The position numbers and the translations under genes were made by a program. Shown here piece after piece: positions 40,611 to 50,244 of a stretch of DNA of 64,000 nt. Numbering within the stretch: the first letter of the stretch is position 1; each line of letters begins with the position of its first letter. This stretch comes from Streptomyces clavifer. GTDB lineage: Bacteria; Actinomycetota; Actinomycetes; Streptomycetales; Streptomycetaceae. The stretch covers positions 248,001 through 312,000 of the forward strand of contig BMWJ01000004.1 in the NCBI GenBank assembly GCA_014651175.1. The letters run 5' to 3'. The notes under the pieces were generated by a model. It ran no database searches and was not told where the DNA came from. It saw nothing but the letters and a program-made list of their open reading frames with translations.

Positions 40611-43238
40611 ATGGCCGACGAGAACACCCCTGTGACCCCTGAAGAGGTGCCCGCAGCCGCGGGCGTGGGCATGCGTGTCGAGCCCGTGGGGCTCGAGACG
40701 GAGATGCAGCGCTCCTACCTCGACTACGCGATGTCCGTCATCGTGTCGCGTGCCCTGCCCGACGTGAGGGACGGCCTGAAGCCCGTCCACCGCCGGGTGC
40801 TGTACGCGATGTACGACGGCGGTTACCGGCCCGAGAAGGGCTTCTACAAGTGCGCCCGCGTCGTCGGTGACGTCATGGGTACCTACCACCCGCACGGCGA
40901 CTCCTCGATCTATGACGCGCTGGTGCGACTGGCGCAGCACTGGTCGATGCGCATGCCGCTGGTGGACTCCAACGGCAACTTCGGTTCCCCGGGCAACGAC
41001 CCGGCCGCGGCGATGCGGTACACCGAGTGCAAGATGATGCCGCTGTCCATGGAGATGGTCCGTGACATCGACGAGGAGACCGTCGATTTCAAGGACAACT
41101 ACGACGGCCGCAACCAGGAACCGGTGGTTCTCCCGGCGCGCTTCCCGAACCTGCTGATCAACGGTTCCGCGGGTATCGCCGTCGGTATGGCCACCAACAT
41201 CCCGCCGCACAACCTCCGCGAGGTCGCGGCCGGTGCGCAGTGGTACCTGGAGCACCCGGAGGCCTCGCACGAGGAGCTCCTGGACGCCCTGCTCGAACGC
41301 ATCAAGGGCCCGGACTTCCCGACGGGCGCACTTGTCGTGGGCCGCAAGGGCATCGAGGAGGCGTACCGCACGGGCCGCGGCTCCATCACGATGCGCGCGG
41401 TCGTGGCGGTGGAGGAGATCCAGGGCCGTCAGTGCCTGGTGGTCACGGAGCTCCCGTACCAGACCAACCCCGACAACCTCGCGCAGAAGATCGCCGACCT
41501 GGTGAAGGACGGCAAGGTCGGTGGGATCGCGGACGTCCGGGACGAGACGTCCTCGCGTACGGGGCAGCGCCTGGTCGTCGTGCTGAAGCGTGACGCGGTC
41601 GCCAAGGTCGTGCTGAACAACCTCTACAAGCACACCGACCTGCAGACGAACTTCGGCGCGAACATGCTGGCGCTCGTCGACGGGGTGCCGCGCACGCTGT
41701 CGATCGACGCGTTCATCCGGCACTGGGTGACCCACCAGATCGAGGTCATCGTCCGGCGCACGAAGTTCCGGCTGCGCAAGGCCGAGGAGCGGGCGCACAT
41801 CCTGCGCGGCCTGCTCAAGGCCCTGGACGCGATCGACGAGGTCATCGCACTCATCCGCCGCAGCAACACCGTGGAGATCGCACGCGAGGGCCTGATGGGC
41901 CTCCTGGAGATCGACGAGATCCAGGCGAACGCGATCCTGGAGATGCAGCTGCGCCGGCTGGCCGCACTGGAGCACCAGAAGATCACCGCCGAGCACGACG
42001 AGCTGCAGGCGAAGATCAACGAGTACAACGCGATCCTGGTGTCGCCCGAGCGGCAGCGGCAGATCGTCAGCGAGGAGCTGGCGGCGATCGTCGACAAGTT
42101 CGGTGATGACCGGCGTTCGAAGTTGGTGCCCTTCGACGGCGACATGTCCATCGAGGACCTGATCGCCGAGGAGGACATCGTCGTCACGATCTCCCGCGGC
42201 GGCTATGTGAAGCGCACGAAGACGGACGACTACCGCTCGCAGAAGCGCGGCGGCAAGGGCGTACGCGGTACGAAGCTCAAGGAAGACGACATCGTCGACC
42301 ACTTCTTCGTGTCCACGACGCACCACTGGCTGCTGTTCTTCACGAACAAGGGCCGGGTGTACCGGGCGAAGGCGTACGAGCTGCCGGATGCCGGCCGGGA
42401 TGCCCGTGGTCAGCACGTGGCGAACCTGCTGGCGTTCCAGCCCGACGAGCAGATCGCGCAGATCCTGGCGATCCGTGACTACGAGGCGGCTCCCTACCTG
42501 ATCCTCGCCACCAAGGGCGGCCTGGTGAAGAAGACGTCGCTGAAGGACTACGACTCGCCGCGTTCCGGTGGTGTCATCGCGATCAACCTCCGGGAGACGG
42601 AGAGCGGCGCGGACGACGAGCTGATCGGTGCGGAGCTCGTGTCGGCGGAGGACGACCTGCTGCTCATCAGCAGGAAGGCCCAGTCGATCAGGTTCACCGC
42701 GACGGACGACGCGCTGCGCCCGATGGGCCGTGCGACTTCGGGCGTGAAGGGCATGAGTTTCCGCGAGGGCGACGAGCTGCTCTCGATGAATGTTGTCCGC
42801 CCCGGTACGTTCGTGTTCACTGCCACCGACGGCGGTTACGCGAAGCGGACCGTTGTCGACGAGTACCGCGTCCAGGGTCGTGGCGGTCTGGGCATCAAGG
42901 CCGCGAAGATCGTGGAGGACCGGGGAACACTCGTCGGCGCGCTGGTGGTCGAGGAGACGGACGAGATCCTCGCCATCACGCTCGGCGGTGGTGTGATTCG
43001 TACGCGAGTCAATGAAGTCAGGGAGACGGGCCGTGACACCATGGGCGTCCAACTGATCAATCTGGGCAAGCGGGATGCCGTCGTCGGCATCGCGCGCAAC
43101 GCCGAGGCCGGTCGCGAGGCCGAAGAGGTCGACGGGACCGACGAGGCCGAAGGCAGCACGGTCGAGGCCCAAGCCACGAGCGTGGTCGAGGGCGCAGTCG
43201 AGGGCACGGAGCCCTCGGCCGGGGAGCACGAGGAGTAG
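40611..43238 (+). CDS. gyrA: DNA gyrase subunit A
   Basis: Protein of 875 aa. The catalytic tyrosine is Tyr137 in AAAMRYTEC. The quinolone-resistance region reads [13 protein letters not shown] with Ser98 and Asp102 at the key positions, a sensitive-type sequence. The GyrA box QKRGGKG is at 544-550 at the start of the C-terminal DNA-wrapping beta-pinwheel. The last 55 residues are an acidic low-complexity tail. The start follows AAAGGAC. Confidence 0.97.
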   Translation: MADENTPVTPEEVPAAAGVGMRVEPVGLETEMQRSYLDYAMSVIVSRALPDVRDGLKPVHRRVLYAMYDGGYRPEKGFYKCARVVGDVMGTYHPHGDSSIYDALVRLAQHWSMRMPLVDSNGNFGSPGNDPAAAMRYTECKMMPLSMEMVRDIDEETVDFKDNYDGRNQEPVVLPARFPNLLINGSAGIAVGMATNIPPHNLREVAAGAQWYLEHPEASHEELLDALLERIKGPDFPTGALVVGRKGIEEAYRTGRGSITMRAVVAVEEIQGRQCLVVTELPYQTNPDNLAQKIADLVKDGKVGGIADVRDETSSRTGQRLVVVLKRDAVAKVVLNNLYKHTDLQTNFGANMLALVDGVPRTLSIDAFIRHWVTHQIEVIVRRTKFRLRKAEERAHILRGLLKALDAIDEVIALIRRSNTVEIAREGLMGLLEIDEIQANAILEMQLRRLAALEHQKITAEHDELQAKINEYNAILVSPERQRQIVSEELAAIVDKFGDDRRSKLVPFDGDMSIEDLIAEEDIVVTISRGGYVKRTKTDDYRSQKRGGKGVRGTKLKEDDIVDHFFVSTTHHWLLFFTNKGRVYRAKAYELPDAGRDARGQHVANLLAFQPDEQIAQILAIRDYEAAPYLILATKGGLVKKTSLKDYDSPRSGGVIAINLRETESGADDELIGAELVSAEDDLLLISRKAQSIRFTATDDALRPMGRATSGVKGMSFREGDELLSMNVVRPGTFVFTATDGGYAKRTVVDEYRVQGRGGLGIKAAKIVEDRGTLVGALVVEETDEILAITLGGGVIRTRVNEVRETGRDTMGVQLINLGKRDAVVGIARNAEAGREAEEVDGTDEAEGSTVEAQATSVVEGAVEGTEPSAGEHEE

Positions 43239-43241
43239 AGC

Positions 43242-43928
43242 GTGAGTGGAGCCAAGGGCGCCGATTCGGCCGCTTCCGGAGCTGGAGCGAACGGTGCCCG
43301 TGGCTCTGCCACGGACTCCCAAGGGGGCACTGTGACGGACACTCGGGGACCTCAGCCCCAGTACGAGGGGTACGCGACCGGGCCGTTGCCCGGTGAGCGG
43401 GAGCCCGCAACGGGCAAGGCGGGGCCCTACCACCCGCCTCAGGCGTATCCGTCCCCCGCGGGCGGTACGCAGGGTGGCGGCACACAGGGCGGAGCACAGG
43501 GCGTGGGCGGCGTACAGGCGACCCGGTTGCCCCGGACGGGGGCGCGGACCACTCCGCGTACCCGTAAGGCGCGGCTGCGGGTGGCGAAGGCTGATCCGTG
43601 GTCGGTGATGAAGGTCAGCTTCCTGCTGTCCATCGCGCTCGGCATCTGCACGGTCGTGGCGTCCGCCGTTCTGTGGATGGTGATGGACGCGATGGGTGTC
43701 TTCGACACCGTCGGCGGCACGATCAGCGAGGCCACCGGCTCGAACGAGAGCAACGGCTTCGATCTGCAGTCGTTCCTGTCGCTGCCGCGCGTCCTCATCT
43801 TCACGTCGGTCATCGCGGTGATCGATGTGGTGCTGGCCACCGCGCTGGCCACGCTGGGCGCGTTCATCTACAACTTGTCGGCCGGCTTCGTGGGTGGCGT
43901 CGAGCTCACTCTGGCCGAGGACGAGTAG
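43242..43928 (+). CDS. DUF3566 membrane protein downstream of gyrA
   Basis: Protein of 228 aa from a GTG 4 bp after the gyrA stop. A Gly/Pro-rich disordered N-terminus (1-115) precedes the DUF3566 region: KADPWSVMKVSFLLSIALGICTVVASAVLWMVM, a loop, then VLIFTSVIAVIDVVLATALATLGAFIYNLSAGFVGGVELTL. There are two membrane helices. It corresponds in position and type to mycobacterial Rv0007 after gyrA. The function is unknown; a link to cell division or envelope is only suggested by context. Confidence 0.9.
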   Translation: MSGAKGADSAASGAGANGARGSATDSQGGTVTDTRGPQPQYEGYATGPLPGEREPATGKAGPYHPPQAYPSPAGGTQGGGTQGGAQGVGGVQATRLPRTGARTTPRTRKARLRVAKADPWSVMKVSFLLSIALGICTVVASAVLWMVMDAMGVFDTVGGTISEATGSNESNGFDLQSFLSLPRVLIFTSVIAVIDVVLATALATLGAFIYNLSAGFVGGVELTLAEDE

Positions 43929-43999
43929 GACACCAGGTATCGATTTTGGGACTGGCCCCGACGTGCGCTAATCTTCAGAAGTCAGCGCAGCAGCGCGGC

Positions 44000-44073
44000 G
44001 GGGCTATAGCTCAGTTGGTTAGAGCGCATCCCTGATAAGGATGAGGCCACAGGTTCAAATCCTGTTAGCCCCA
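44000..44073 (+). tRNA. tRNA-Ile (GAT)
   Basis: 74-nt cloverleaf. Acceptor GGGGCTA pairs with TAGCCCC, followed by discriminator A. The D-loop is AGCTCAGTTGGTTAGAGC, the anticodon GAT is at 44034-44036 in CTGATAA, and the T-loop is GGTTCAAATCC. No CCA is encoded. It lies downstream of the gyrA operon, the same place as tRNA-Ile in mycobacteria. Confidence 0.97.
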
Positions 44074-44081
44074 CTTGCGAG

Positions 44082-44113
44082 AAGACCCCCAGTCGATCAT
44101 GACTGGGGGTCTT
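44082..44113 (+). terminator. Terminator after tRNA-Ile
   Basis: Perfect 13-bp inverted repeat (44082-44094 and 44101-44113) with a 6-nt loop, 8 bp after the tRNA. Confidence 0.8.
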
Positions 44114-44466
44114 CGGCGTACTCGGCCGACATCAGCCGCTGAGTGAGTCCTCCGGAGGCCCGGTGCGTACGGGCACGGCCTCCCCGACCCGGGCGGCGAA
44201 GCCGCTCGGTCCGTGCGGACCGGGGCCGTCCACGGGGGACTCCTGTGGGGACGCTCGGGGCCGGACCAAGGGCTGCGGGTTCATGTGACGTCCTTGCCCG
44301 TCCTGGCCCGCCCATGTCCGGGACAGGACTGTGCCGCTTGTCCGGCGTGCGTGCCCCCATGCTGCCCCGAGGGTGGCTCAGGGGGCGGTGCCGGGCATGG
44401 AAAAGGCCCCCGCCGGTGTGAACCGGGCCAGGGGCCTGCACGTCGGCCGAGGTGCTCTCGGGGTGT
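44114..44466. other. Gap after tRNA-Ile
   Basis: 353 bp of GC-rich DNA. Overlapping open frames exist on both strands but none has a ribosome-binding site or recognisable protein. A hairpin at 44404-44437 (AGGCCCC/GGGGCCT ends with inner CCGG/CCGG) probably terminates the minus-strand gene to its right. Confidence 0.4.
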
Positions 44467-44838
44467 TCAGGGCGGCAGCGGGGACGAGTCCCCGGCCGGG
44501 GTGCCGTCGTGGGTGGAGCGGGTGCTGTTCGTCGCGGTCGCGGATGCAGTCGCGGTTTCGGTCGTTTCGGCGGACAGCTGCCGGGCGGTCGGCGAGGAGC
44601 CGTGGGCCTCGGCGTGGATGCGCTGCTTCATCGTGGGTGGGAGAGCGCTGTCACGCGGAAGGGCCCATCGCACCGAGGGAGTGGTTGCGGTTGCCGCGGT
44701 CGCGCCCATGTGATCCTGGGGCGTGGTCGCCGGCTCCGCCGCCGTGGCCTGGGCGGTGACGAGGCCCAGCGATGCGAGAAGTGCGAAGAAGGCGGTGATG
44801 AAGGCGGTCCAGACGCTCTTGATCCTGCAGGTGCTCAT
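44467..44838 (-). CDS. Small secreted protein, DUF6344-like
   Basis: Protein of 123 aa with GAGGGG before its ATG. A signal or membrane segment (SVWTAFITAFFALLASLGLVTAQATAA, about 8-34) is followed by an Ala/Thr-rich region with PPTMKQRIHAEAHGSSPTARQL, which I associate with the DUF6344 family of streptomycetes. The function is unknown. It is monocistronic and divergent from the DLW-39 gene. Confidence 0.7.
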   Translation of the reverse strand: MSTCRIKSVWTAFITAFFALLASLGLVTAQATAAEPATTPQDHMGATAATATTPSVRWALPRDSALPPTMKQRIHAEAHGSSPTARQLSAETTETATASATATNSTRSTHDGTPAGDSSPLPP

Positions 44839-45118
44839 GGCCCCTCGCTTTCAGGTGGTCCTGTTTGCTTACCTTTCCGACTATGTGGAGATGACCGGCG
44901 GAATCCGGGACCGACGCCCCCGCTGCGGCGATCTTCCGATGAACACCACTCTTATGGTTCAACCGGCCAGGACGAGCTGATCCGGGGTGGAGGGTGGCCC
45001 CGGCGAGGGGCAGCGTGAGGCCCCGGGGAGGCCCCGGGGAGGTCACCGATCGGTATCGGTCGGTGTGTATAGTCGGGCGGCAGAAGTCCCTTACGCCAAG
45101 GAAAGACGAGGTCGCGCG

Positions 45119-45253
45119 GTGAAGAAGCTTCTCCTGGTCGCACTGGCCGCCATCGGCGGGCTCCTCGTGTACCGCCAGATCCAGGCGGATCGCGCCGAGC
45201 AGGATCTGTGGACGGAGGCGACCGACTCCGTGCCCGCAGGTTCGGGTGTGTGA
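45119..45253 (+). CDS. DLW-39 family small peptide
   Basis: Protein of 44 aa from a GTG (GAGG upstream): MKKLLLVALAAIGGLLVYRQ, then IQADRAEQDLWTEATDSVPA and GSGV. One membrane helix (residues 3-18) and the family-defining DLW (29-31) are present. It is conserved near gyrA in streptomycetes; the function is unknown. A TATAGT -10-like hexamer lies at 45067-45072, and a perfect terminator follows. Confidence 0.88.
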   Translation: MKKLLLVALAAIGGLLVYRQIQADRAEQDLWTEATDSVPAGSGV

Positions 45254-45272
45254 GACGGAACAGTCTGTTATG

Positions 45273-45302
45273 AGCCCCGGCCGCTGAGCGGCCGGGGCTT
45301 TT
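45273..45302 (+). terminator. Terminator of the DLW-39 gene
   Basis: Perfect 13-bp inverted repeat with a 1-nt centre (45273-45299), running into TTTT. It starts 20 bp after the stop codon. Confidence 0.88.
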
Positions 45303-45461
45303 CGTTGTCCGGAGCGCTGTTGCGGGACCATGACGGCTGCACCCGTGAGTTCGCCCAAGCAAATCGCTGGGTTGCGTGAGCGAAGTGGCTGGGATGAGAG
45401 GGCTTCGGCGAGGGCGCGGACGAGGGCGGCGATGCGTCGCCGTGGTGCGACGACGGGGTCC

Positions 45462-46092
45462 ATGACCTGCGGGAAGCTGCCCCTCTGGTGCGAGGTCCCG
45501 GCCTGGCGGTGGCGGGGGCAGCAGGTCCGCTACGCGGCGGAGTTCGCCGACGAGCCCACGGTGCGGGGCGCTCCCTCCACCCGCCCGTACGGTCGGCACA
45601 CCTCACCGCCCCCGTCCGGTTCCCGGTCGACGGCGGTGGGTTCAGCCCGGACGCGACCTATGACGGTCGGCTCGCGGCCCTCCCGATCGGATGGGGGCCC
45701 GTTGCTCGGACCGACTGCCACGCCATCGGGCTCCGCGGTCCGTCCGGCACACACGTGGGGGCCGCCGCATCGCGGTGACCCTGAGGGCGAGGGTGGCCGG
45801 GATCGCCGAGAACCCGCAGATCGGCGTGGTGCTGCGGGTGGCCGCCCTCCGGGACGCCTCTGCGGGGGTCCGGCACGGAGCCTCCGCCCTGAAGTGGAAC
45901 ACCCATGGTGCGAAGCAGGGCAATAGCCGTGGTTCGGCTGTGGCCGCAGACAGCAGCGGTATGCGCGGGGCAGGATGGTCCGGCATCGCGACCGCTGTCG
46001 GAGCGGGAGCAGTGGCCGCCTTGATCGCGGGGCTCGTGTGCGTACGCAGCCGTCGCAGGGGCGGCACGCAGACGACGAGGGGAAGCGCGTGA
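45462..46092 (+). pseudogene. Frameshifted remnant of a membrane-anchored secreted protein gene
   Basis: Three adjacent reading frames each show coding-like GC3 and protein features. Frame a (from 45462): TCGKLPLWCEVPAWRWRGQQ and on to VRYAAEFADE. Frame b (about 45600-45777): LTAPVRFPVDGGGFSPDATY and on to GPSGTHVGAA, ending at TGA. Frame c (from about 45770): VTLRARVAGIAENPQIGVVL and onward, ending in a membrane helix (IATAVGAGAVAALIAGLVCV), RSRRR and a TGA that overlaps the next gene's GTG. Two frameshifts would restore one protein resembling the downstream gene product; the N-terminal part is missing. Sequencing error is the alternative. Confidence 0.65.
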
Positions 46093-47426
46093 ACAGGCAG
46101 CGCAACAGGGGCCGGGTGGCGCTGGCGTCGCTCGCGGCGATGTGCGCGGTGGCGGTGCTGCCGGGACAGGCGCACGCGGCCGACGGCCCGGGGACCTACA
46201 CCTTCGACCCCGCGGCCACCGCGGTACAGGGGACGGAGACGAATGCCGACGCGTCGGAGCTGAAGCCCGGATCGGTCTACAGGAGCTCGATCAAGGCGGA
46301 CCAGAAGCTCTACTACCGTCTGGATCTCGACGACAGGACCAACGCGTACGTCTCCGCGGTGGTCGTGCCGAGGAAGGACGGGAAGGTCGCCTACGGGGAC
46401 GGCATCACGGTCAGCGTCCGGGATCTCAACGACTCGCAGTGCAGCTCCGAGGACGCGATCTTCGAGTCCGCGGAGTTCCCGCGCCCGATCGCCGCGTACG
46501 CGTACCGCACCGTGGAGAAGGACAGCACCACGTGCCGCGCGGAAGGCGCCTACAACGTCCTGATCGAGCGGGAGAGCAAGGCCACGTCGGCTGCGGACGA
46601 GTGGGACCTGGAGCTGCGGTTCGAGACGGAACCGGCTCTCGCGAAAGGTGAGGCACCGCCCACCGAGGCGCCGGAGAACTGGCCCTCCGCCTCGCCGGCC
46701 CCGCCTTCCGGGAAGCAGAAGCGGACCGGGGGCAGTAGCTACTACGACGCCACCAGCCTGGAGACCGGCGAGTGGGTGGACACGATCGCACCCGGCCGGA
46801 CGCGCTTCTACCGGGTTCCGGTGGACTGGGGTCAGCGGATCTTCGCGACGGCCGCGCTCAGCAACAACAACGCGTCGGACGAGTTCCTCGGCAACGCCTT
46901 GGCGGTGTCGCTGGACAACCCGGCGCGCGGCCACGTCGACGACGCGACACTCTCCTACGCCGGGAAGCCCACATCCGTCGCCCTGGACCCGCTGCCGCCG
47001 GTGGCGTACGAGAACCGCTACGCCTCGGCCTCGGCCGTCGGCGCCATGCGCTTCGCCGGCTGGTACTACCTCTCGGTGACGCTGAGTCCGAAGGTCGCGG
47101 AGCACTACGGGGACACGCCTGTCGGGCTGACGCTCAAGGTGAACGTCGTCGACGAGGCCGGCCGGACGCCCTACCAGGGGGATGCCGGGATCTTCGGGGT
47201 GTCCGACGCCGACAGGGACATGGCCAAGAACGGCCAGAGCGCGCCCGAGGCCGGCAAGAGCGACACCATGAAGGTGGTGGCCGCTGCTGGAATCGGGTCG
47301 GGAGCCGTGCTGGTGCTCGGACTCGGGATGTGGACGCTGCTGGCCAGGCGCCGGGCCAGCAGCGCCCCCGTAACGCTGGGCGCCGGCGGCCCGCCCCCGT
47401 TCGGCGGTCCGCCCCAGACCTGGTGA
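46089..47426 (+). CDS. Secreted, C-terminally anchored protein of unknown function
   Basis: Protein of 445 aa from GTG 46089, which overlaps the pseudogene stop (GTGA), with GAGGGG upstream. A signal peptide ends about residue 27 (VAVLPGQAHAAD). Two similar beta-rich segments follow (YRSSIKADQKLYYRLDLDDRTNAYVSAV and TRFYRVPVDWGQRIFATAAL). A C-terminal membrane helix (AAAGIGSGAVLVLGLGMWTLLARRR) and a short Gly/Pro tail end the protein. No enzyme motif is recognised. The coupling shows it once formed an operon with the now broken gene. Confidence 0.85.
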   Translation: MNRQRNRGRVALASLAAMCAVAVLPGQAHAADGPGTYTFDPAATAVQGTETNADASELKPGSVYRSSIKADQKLYYRLDLDDRTNAYVSAVVVPRKDGKVAYGDGITVSVRDLNDSQCSSEDAIFESAEFPRPIAAYAYRTVEKDSTTCRAEGAYNVLIERESKATSAADEWDLELRFETEPALAKGEAPPTEAPENWPSASPAPPSGKQKRTGGSSYYDATSLETGEWVDTIAPGRTRFYRVPVDWGQRIFATAALSNNNASDEFLGNALAVSLDNPARGHVDDATLSYAGKPTSVALDPLPPVAYENRYASASAVGAMRFAGWYYLSVTLSPKVAEHYGDTPVGLTLKVNVVDEAGRTPYQGDAGIFGVSDADRDMAKNGQSAPEAGKSDTMKVVAAAGIGSGAVLVLGLGMWTLLARRRASSAPVTLGAGGPPPFGGPPQTW

Positions 47427-47450
47427 CCCCGCCCGGCGGGGCCGCGCCGG

Positions 47451-48812
47451 TCAGGTCTGGGTGAGCGCCCAGATGCCCACGGCGAAGCAGATCAGAGCCA
47501 CGATCAGCACCGGGACCGCGACCTTCGGGGGCGGTCCCGGGCGCGTACGGGGCGACGCGTGCGCGGCGGAGGCCGGGGGCGTGACGACCCCCGCGGGGTG
47601 GGGCGCCTGCGGGTGCTGGGACGTGTAGGCGCGGGTGGGCGCCGCCCCGTGCCCCACGGCGGCCGTGGTGGCCTGGTCGGGGCCCGGCGAGGCGGCGGCG
47701 AAAGGCGGGGCCGTGTGAGCTGGGGACGTCTGCGCCGGGGCCGCGGCCTGCGGAGCCAGGGGCAGCGGCACGGGCTGCGGGGGCGGAGCGAGGTGGAAGC
47801 TGCCCGTCTCCGACATCGACGAGGGCGGCGGTGGCGACGGGGCGTACGGCTGCTGCCCGGCGCTCAGGGGCTGCTGTGGCGGCTGAGGCGTATGTGCGGC
47901 GCCGAAAGCCTGTACGGGTGGTTGGTGGGCCTGTACGGGGCCGTCGGGGCCGAATCCGGCGGGCAGTGGTCCGATCTGGTCGAAGACCTCCACCGGCTCC
48001 TCGTCCGGGCCGGGATCCGGCAGCATCTCGACGGCGGCGGCCAAAGCCTTGCGCGCACCCGTGGCCGTCCGGAAGCGGGCCTGCGCGTCCGGCTGCAGCA
48101 GGCCGGCGAGGACCTGCCACAAAGGCTCCGGTACGCCCTGCGGAGCACCCGGGGTACCGTGCGCGGCGAAGTACTCGATGAGCGCCTGGGCATCGGGTTT
48201 CTGACCCTGCAGCAGGTAGAGCGCGACGAGACCGACGGCGAACAGGTCTGCGGGGAAGTCGGGTTCCGCGCCCATCATCTGCTCGGGGGCGAAGTAACCG
48301 GGCGTACCGACGACGTAGTTGGTCTCGGTCAGACGGGGCTCGCCCTTGCGCATCGAGATGCCGAAGTCGGAGAGCCGCAGGTGCGGACGGCCCGATCCGG
48401 TGGCCTCCATCAGGATGTTGGCGGGCTTGATGTCACGGTGCACGACGCCCTCGGCGTGCACCGTGGAGAGCCCGGACAGCAGTTGGTCCAGCAGGAGGCA
48501 GACGAATCGCGGGGGCAGCGGTCCGTAGTCGCCGATGACATGGGCCAGCGATCCGCCGCTGACCAGGTCCATCGTGAACAGGACCTTGTCGTCGTCGGCC
48601 GCCCAGCTGGCGGGAGCCAGGACGTGCGGATGCTCGATCCGCAGGGCCTGCTCGCGGACGAAGCGCAGCAGCGTGTGCGCGTCGCTCTGCTGCAGGACCT
48701 TGGCCGCCACGTACCTGCGGCGCCGGTGGTCCCAGGCGCGCCAGACGGCGCCGACCCCACCCCGTCCGATCGGATCGATCAGCTCGTACCGACCAGCGAA
48801 TACCTCACCCAT
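47451..48812 (-). CDS. Serine/threonine protein kinase with C-terminal membrane anchor
   Basis: Protein of 453 aa. The kinase domain (8-270) is intact: glycine loop GRGGVGAVW (16-24), Lys38 in VAAKVL, HRDIKPAN with Asp127, DFG at 149-151 and GTPGYFAPEQ. A Pro/Gln/Ala-rich linker (about 285-430) leads to a terminal membrane helix (431-453) with essentially no outer domain, so it is not a PASTA-type sensor. Substrate is unknown. The HTH regulator gene lies directly upstream on the same strand and may be functionally linked. Confidence 0.92.
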   Translation of the reverse strand: MGEVFAGRYELIDPIGRGGVGAVWRAWDHRRRRYVAAKVLQQSDAHTLLRFVREQALRIEHPHVLAPASWAADDDKVLFTMDLVSGGSLAHVIGDYGPLPPRFVCLLLDQLLSGLSTVHAEGVVHRDIKPANILMEATGSGRPHLRLSDFGISMRKGEPRLTETNYVVGTPGYFAPEQMMGAEPDFPADLFAVGLVALYLLQGQKPDAQALIEYFAAHGTPGAPQGVPEPLWQVLAGLLQPDAQARFRTATGARKALAAAVEMLPDPGPDEEPVEVFDQIGPLPAGFGPDGPVQAHQPPVQAFGAAHTPQPPQQPLSAGQQPYAPSPPPPSSMSETGSFHLAPPPQPVPLPLAPQAAAPAQTSPAHTAPPFAAASPGPDQATTAAVGHGAAPTRAYTSQHPQAPHPAGVVTPPASAAHASPRTRPGPPPKVAVPVLIVALICFAVGIWALTQT

Positions 48813-48919
48813 TGCGCTGCGCCCGCTCCCCGTTCCGGTTTCGGCCCGTGCCCCGGCCGACGGGATACTGCCAGGGCCCTGCAGGACAGGGCCCCTCGTC
48901 CCGGGATCCCGGGACCTCT

Positions 48920-49468
48920 CTAGCTCTGGTGTCCTTCGTAGTGTGCGACCGCGTCCGCGGTGCGTCCCGCTCCGTACACCCGGAGAAACTCTGCCAGTTC
49001 GGGGTGGGTCGGGGCGAGGGAGTCCGCGGCGTCGATGATGTCGCCGGCGGCGGAGACCGACCGGAGCAGCGACTGGATCTCGCGGACCACGCGCCGGACC
49101 GTGGGAGCCCCGCCGGTGGCGGACGTCTGGCCGGTGCTGGTCAGGACCGAACCGCCCTGGGACTTCTTGATCTCTTCCATCCGGTCCGTGGCCTCTCCCG
49201 CGCTGGCACTGCCGTCCGCCACCTGTCCGGCGAGCTCCTGGAGGGCCTGGACGCGCTGGACGACCGCAGGATTGCCGATCTTGGCCCGCTGGCCGCTCAT
49301 CAGCTGGGACAGCATGGGCGCGGACAGCCCGAGCACCGCGGCGAGCCGGGCCTGGTTCAGGCCGAGATCGTCGATCAGCCTGCGGAAGAGCGCCCCCAGC
49401 GGCTCTCCGTACCAGCTGCGCTGGAGCTCCCGGGCTCTAGCCGTCGCCTCTTGCTGCGCTGCGTCCAT
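48920..49468 (-). CDS. Helix-turn-helix DNA-binding protein
   Basis: Protein of 182 aa from an ATG with GGGGAGA upstream. An XRE/Cro-like helix-turn-helix is visible at about 30-62 (LIDDLGLNQARLAAVLGLSAPMLSQLMSGQRAKI). A helical C-terminal region (about 125-182) ends in AEFLRVYGAGRTADAVAHYEGHQS. Regulatory target is unknown. It precedes the kinase gene by 107 bp on the same strand. Confidence 0.85.
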   Translation of the reverse strand: MDAAQQEATARARELQRSWYGEPLGALFRRLIDDLGLNQARLAAVLGLSAPMLSQLMSGQRAKIGNPAVVQRVQALQELAGQVADGSASAGEATDRMEEIKKSQGGSVLTSTGQTSATGGAPTVRRVVREIQSLLRSVSAAGDIIDAADSLAPTHPELAEFLRVYGAGRTADAVAHYEGHQS

Positions 49469-49640
49469 TGCGTCTCCCCTTCGCTGCGGCTTCGCTGCTG
49501 CGAACCTCGTCGTGCATCTTACGGAGAGCGGTTGCGGACCGGGAGTCCCAATCCTTTTGCAAGATTCAGGGGGTCACCCGGTACTCTGTTGTGCGACGGA
49601 GGCCGCGGCACGGATGTGTCCGGTACTGTCGGTTTTTCCC

Positions 49641-49713
49641 GGGGCCTTAGCTCAGTTGGTAGAGCGCTGCCTTTGCAAGGCAGATGTCAGGAGTTCGAAT
49701 CTCCTAGGCTCCA
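49641..49713 (+). tRNA. tRNA-Ala (TGC)
   Basis: 73-nt cloverleaf. Acceptor GGGGCCT pairs with AGGCTCC (one G-T), followed by discriminator A. The D-arm is AGCTCAGTTGGTAGAGC, the anticodon TGC is at 49674-49676 in TTTGCAA, and the T-loop is AGTTCGAATCT. No CCA is encoded. Confidence 0.97.
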
Positions 49714-49720
49714 CAATCCA

Positions 49721-49758
49721 CACCCCTGACCTGTGTTTCAGCAGGTCAGGGGTGTTTT
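49721..49758 (+). terminator. Terminator after tRNA-Ala
   Basis: Perfect 13-bp inverted repeat (49721-49733 and 49742-49754) followed by TTTT, 7 bp after the tRNA. Confidence 0.85.
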
Positions 49759-50193
49759 GCGTGGCGCGGGGGTGCCCGGGGCGGCCGGGACCGGGACTGC
49801 TTCCCTCAGGTCCTTCCCGTGCTCCCTCCGGGCGGGCGGCTCGGGCCCGGTGTTTTTCGGTTCGGCGCCCGCCCGCAGCGGTGGGCGGGCGGGCGGGCGC
49901 CGCACAGCCGGGTGCCGTCGGCCTCCCCGGGCGGCTGGACAGGCCCGTTCCGTGAGCGGGACATTCTGGCCGCCGCCTGAGGCACCCGCCCGGGCCCGGA
50001 GGCGTCGGGCTCCTCCGTGACCGTACTGTCGGGCAGGGGCAGATCCGCGGCGTCTGCCGCTGCGTACCCCTGCGAGGCGTCGCGCGTCGTACGCGGGCTC
50101 CACCTCACCGAACCGGGCGGCATGTACGGCGGGGCTTCGAAGCATCGTCCCCGAACCGTGCGCTGCCGGGCGAGGGCCCGGCGCACACGACAA
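49759..50193. other. Gap between tRNA-Ala and the DUF5324 gene
   Basis: About 435 bp. Open frames on both strands are of arginine/proline/alanine-rich composition expected from GC-rich non-coding DNA, and none has a credible start signal. I see no RNA gene or repeat. Confidence 0.4.
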
Positions 50194-50233
50194 AGGAGGG
50201 CGCCGGAAGACCGTGGTCTTCCGGCGCCCTCCT
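50194..50233 (-). terminator. Terminator of the DUF5324 gene
   Basis: Perfect 19-bp inverted repeat with a 2-nt centre (50194-50212 and 50215-50233), 12 bp beyond the stop codon. Confidence 0.85.
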
Positions 50234-50244
50234 CCGCGGTGCGC

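Noticed and set aside
44143-44421. Open frames after tRNA-Ile
   Set aside because: Arg/Pro-rich composition on both strands, no start signals, and no clear frame preference at the third codon position.
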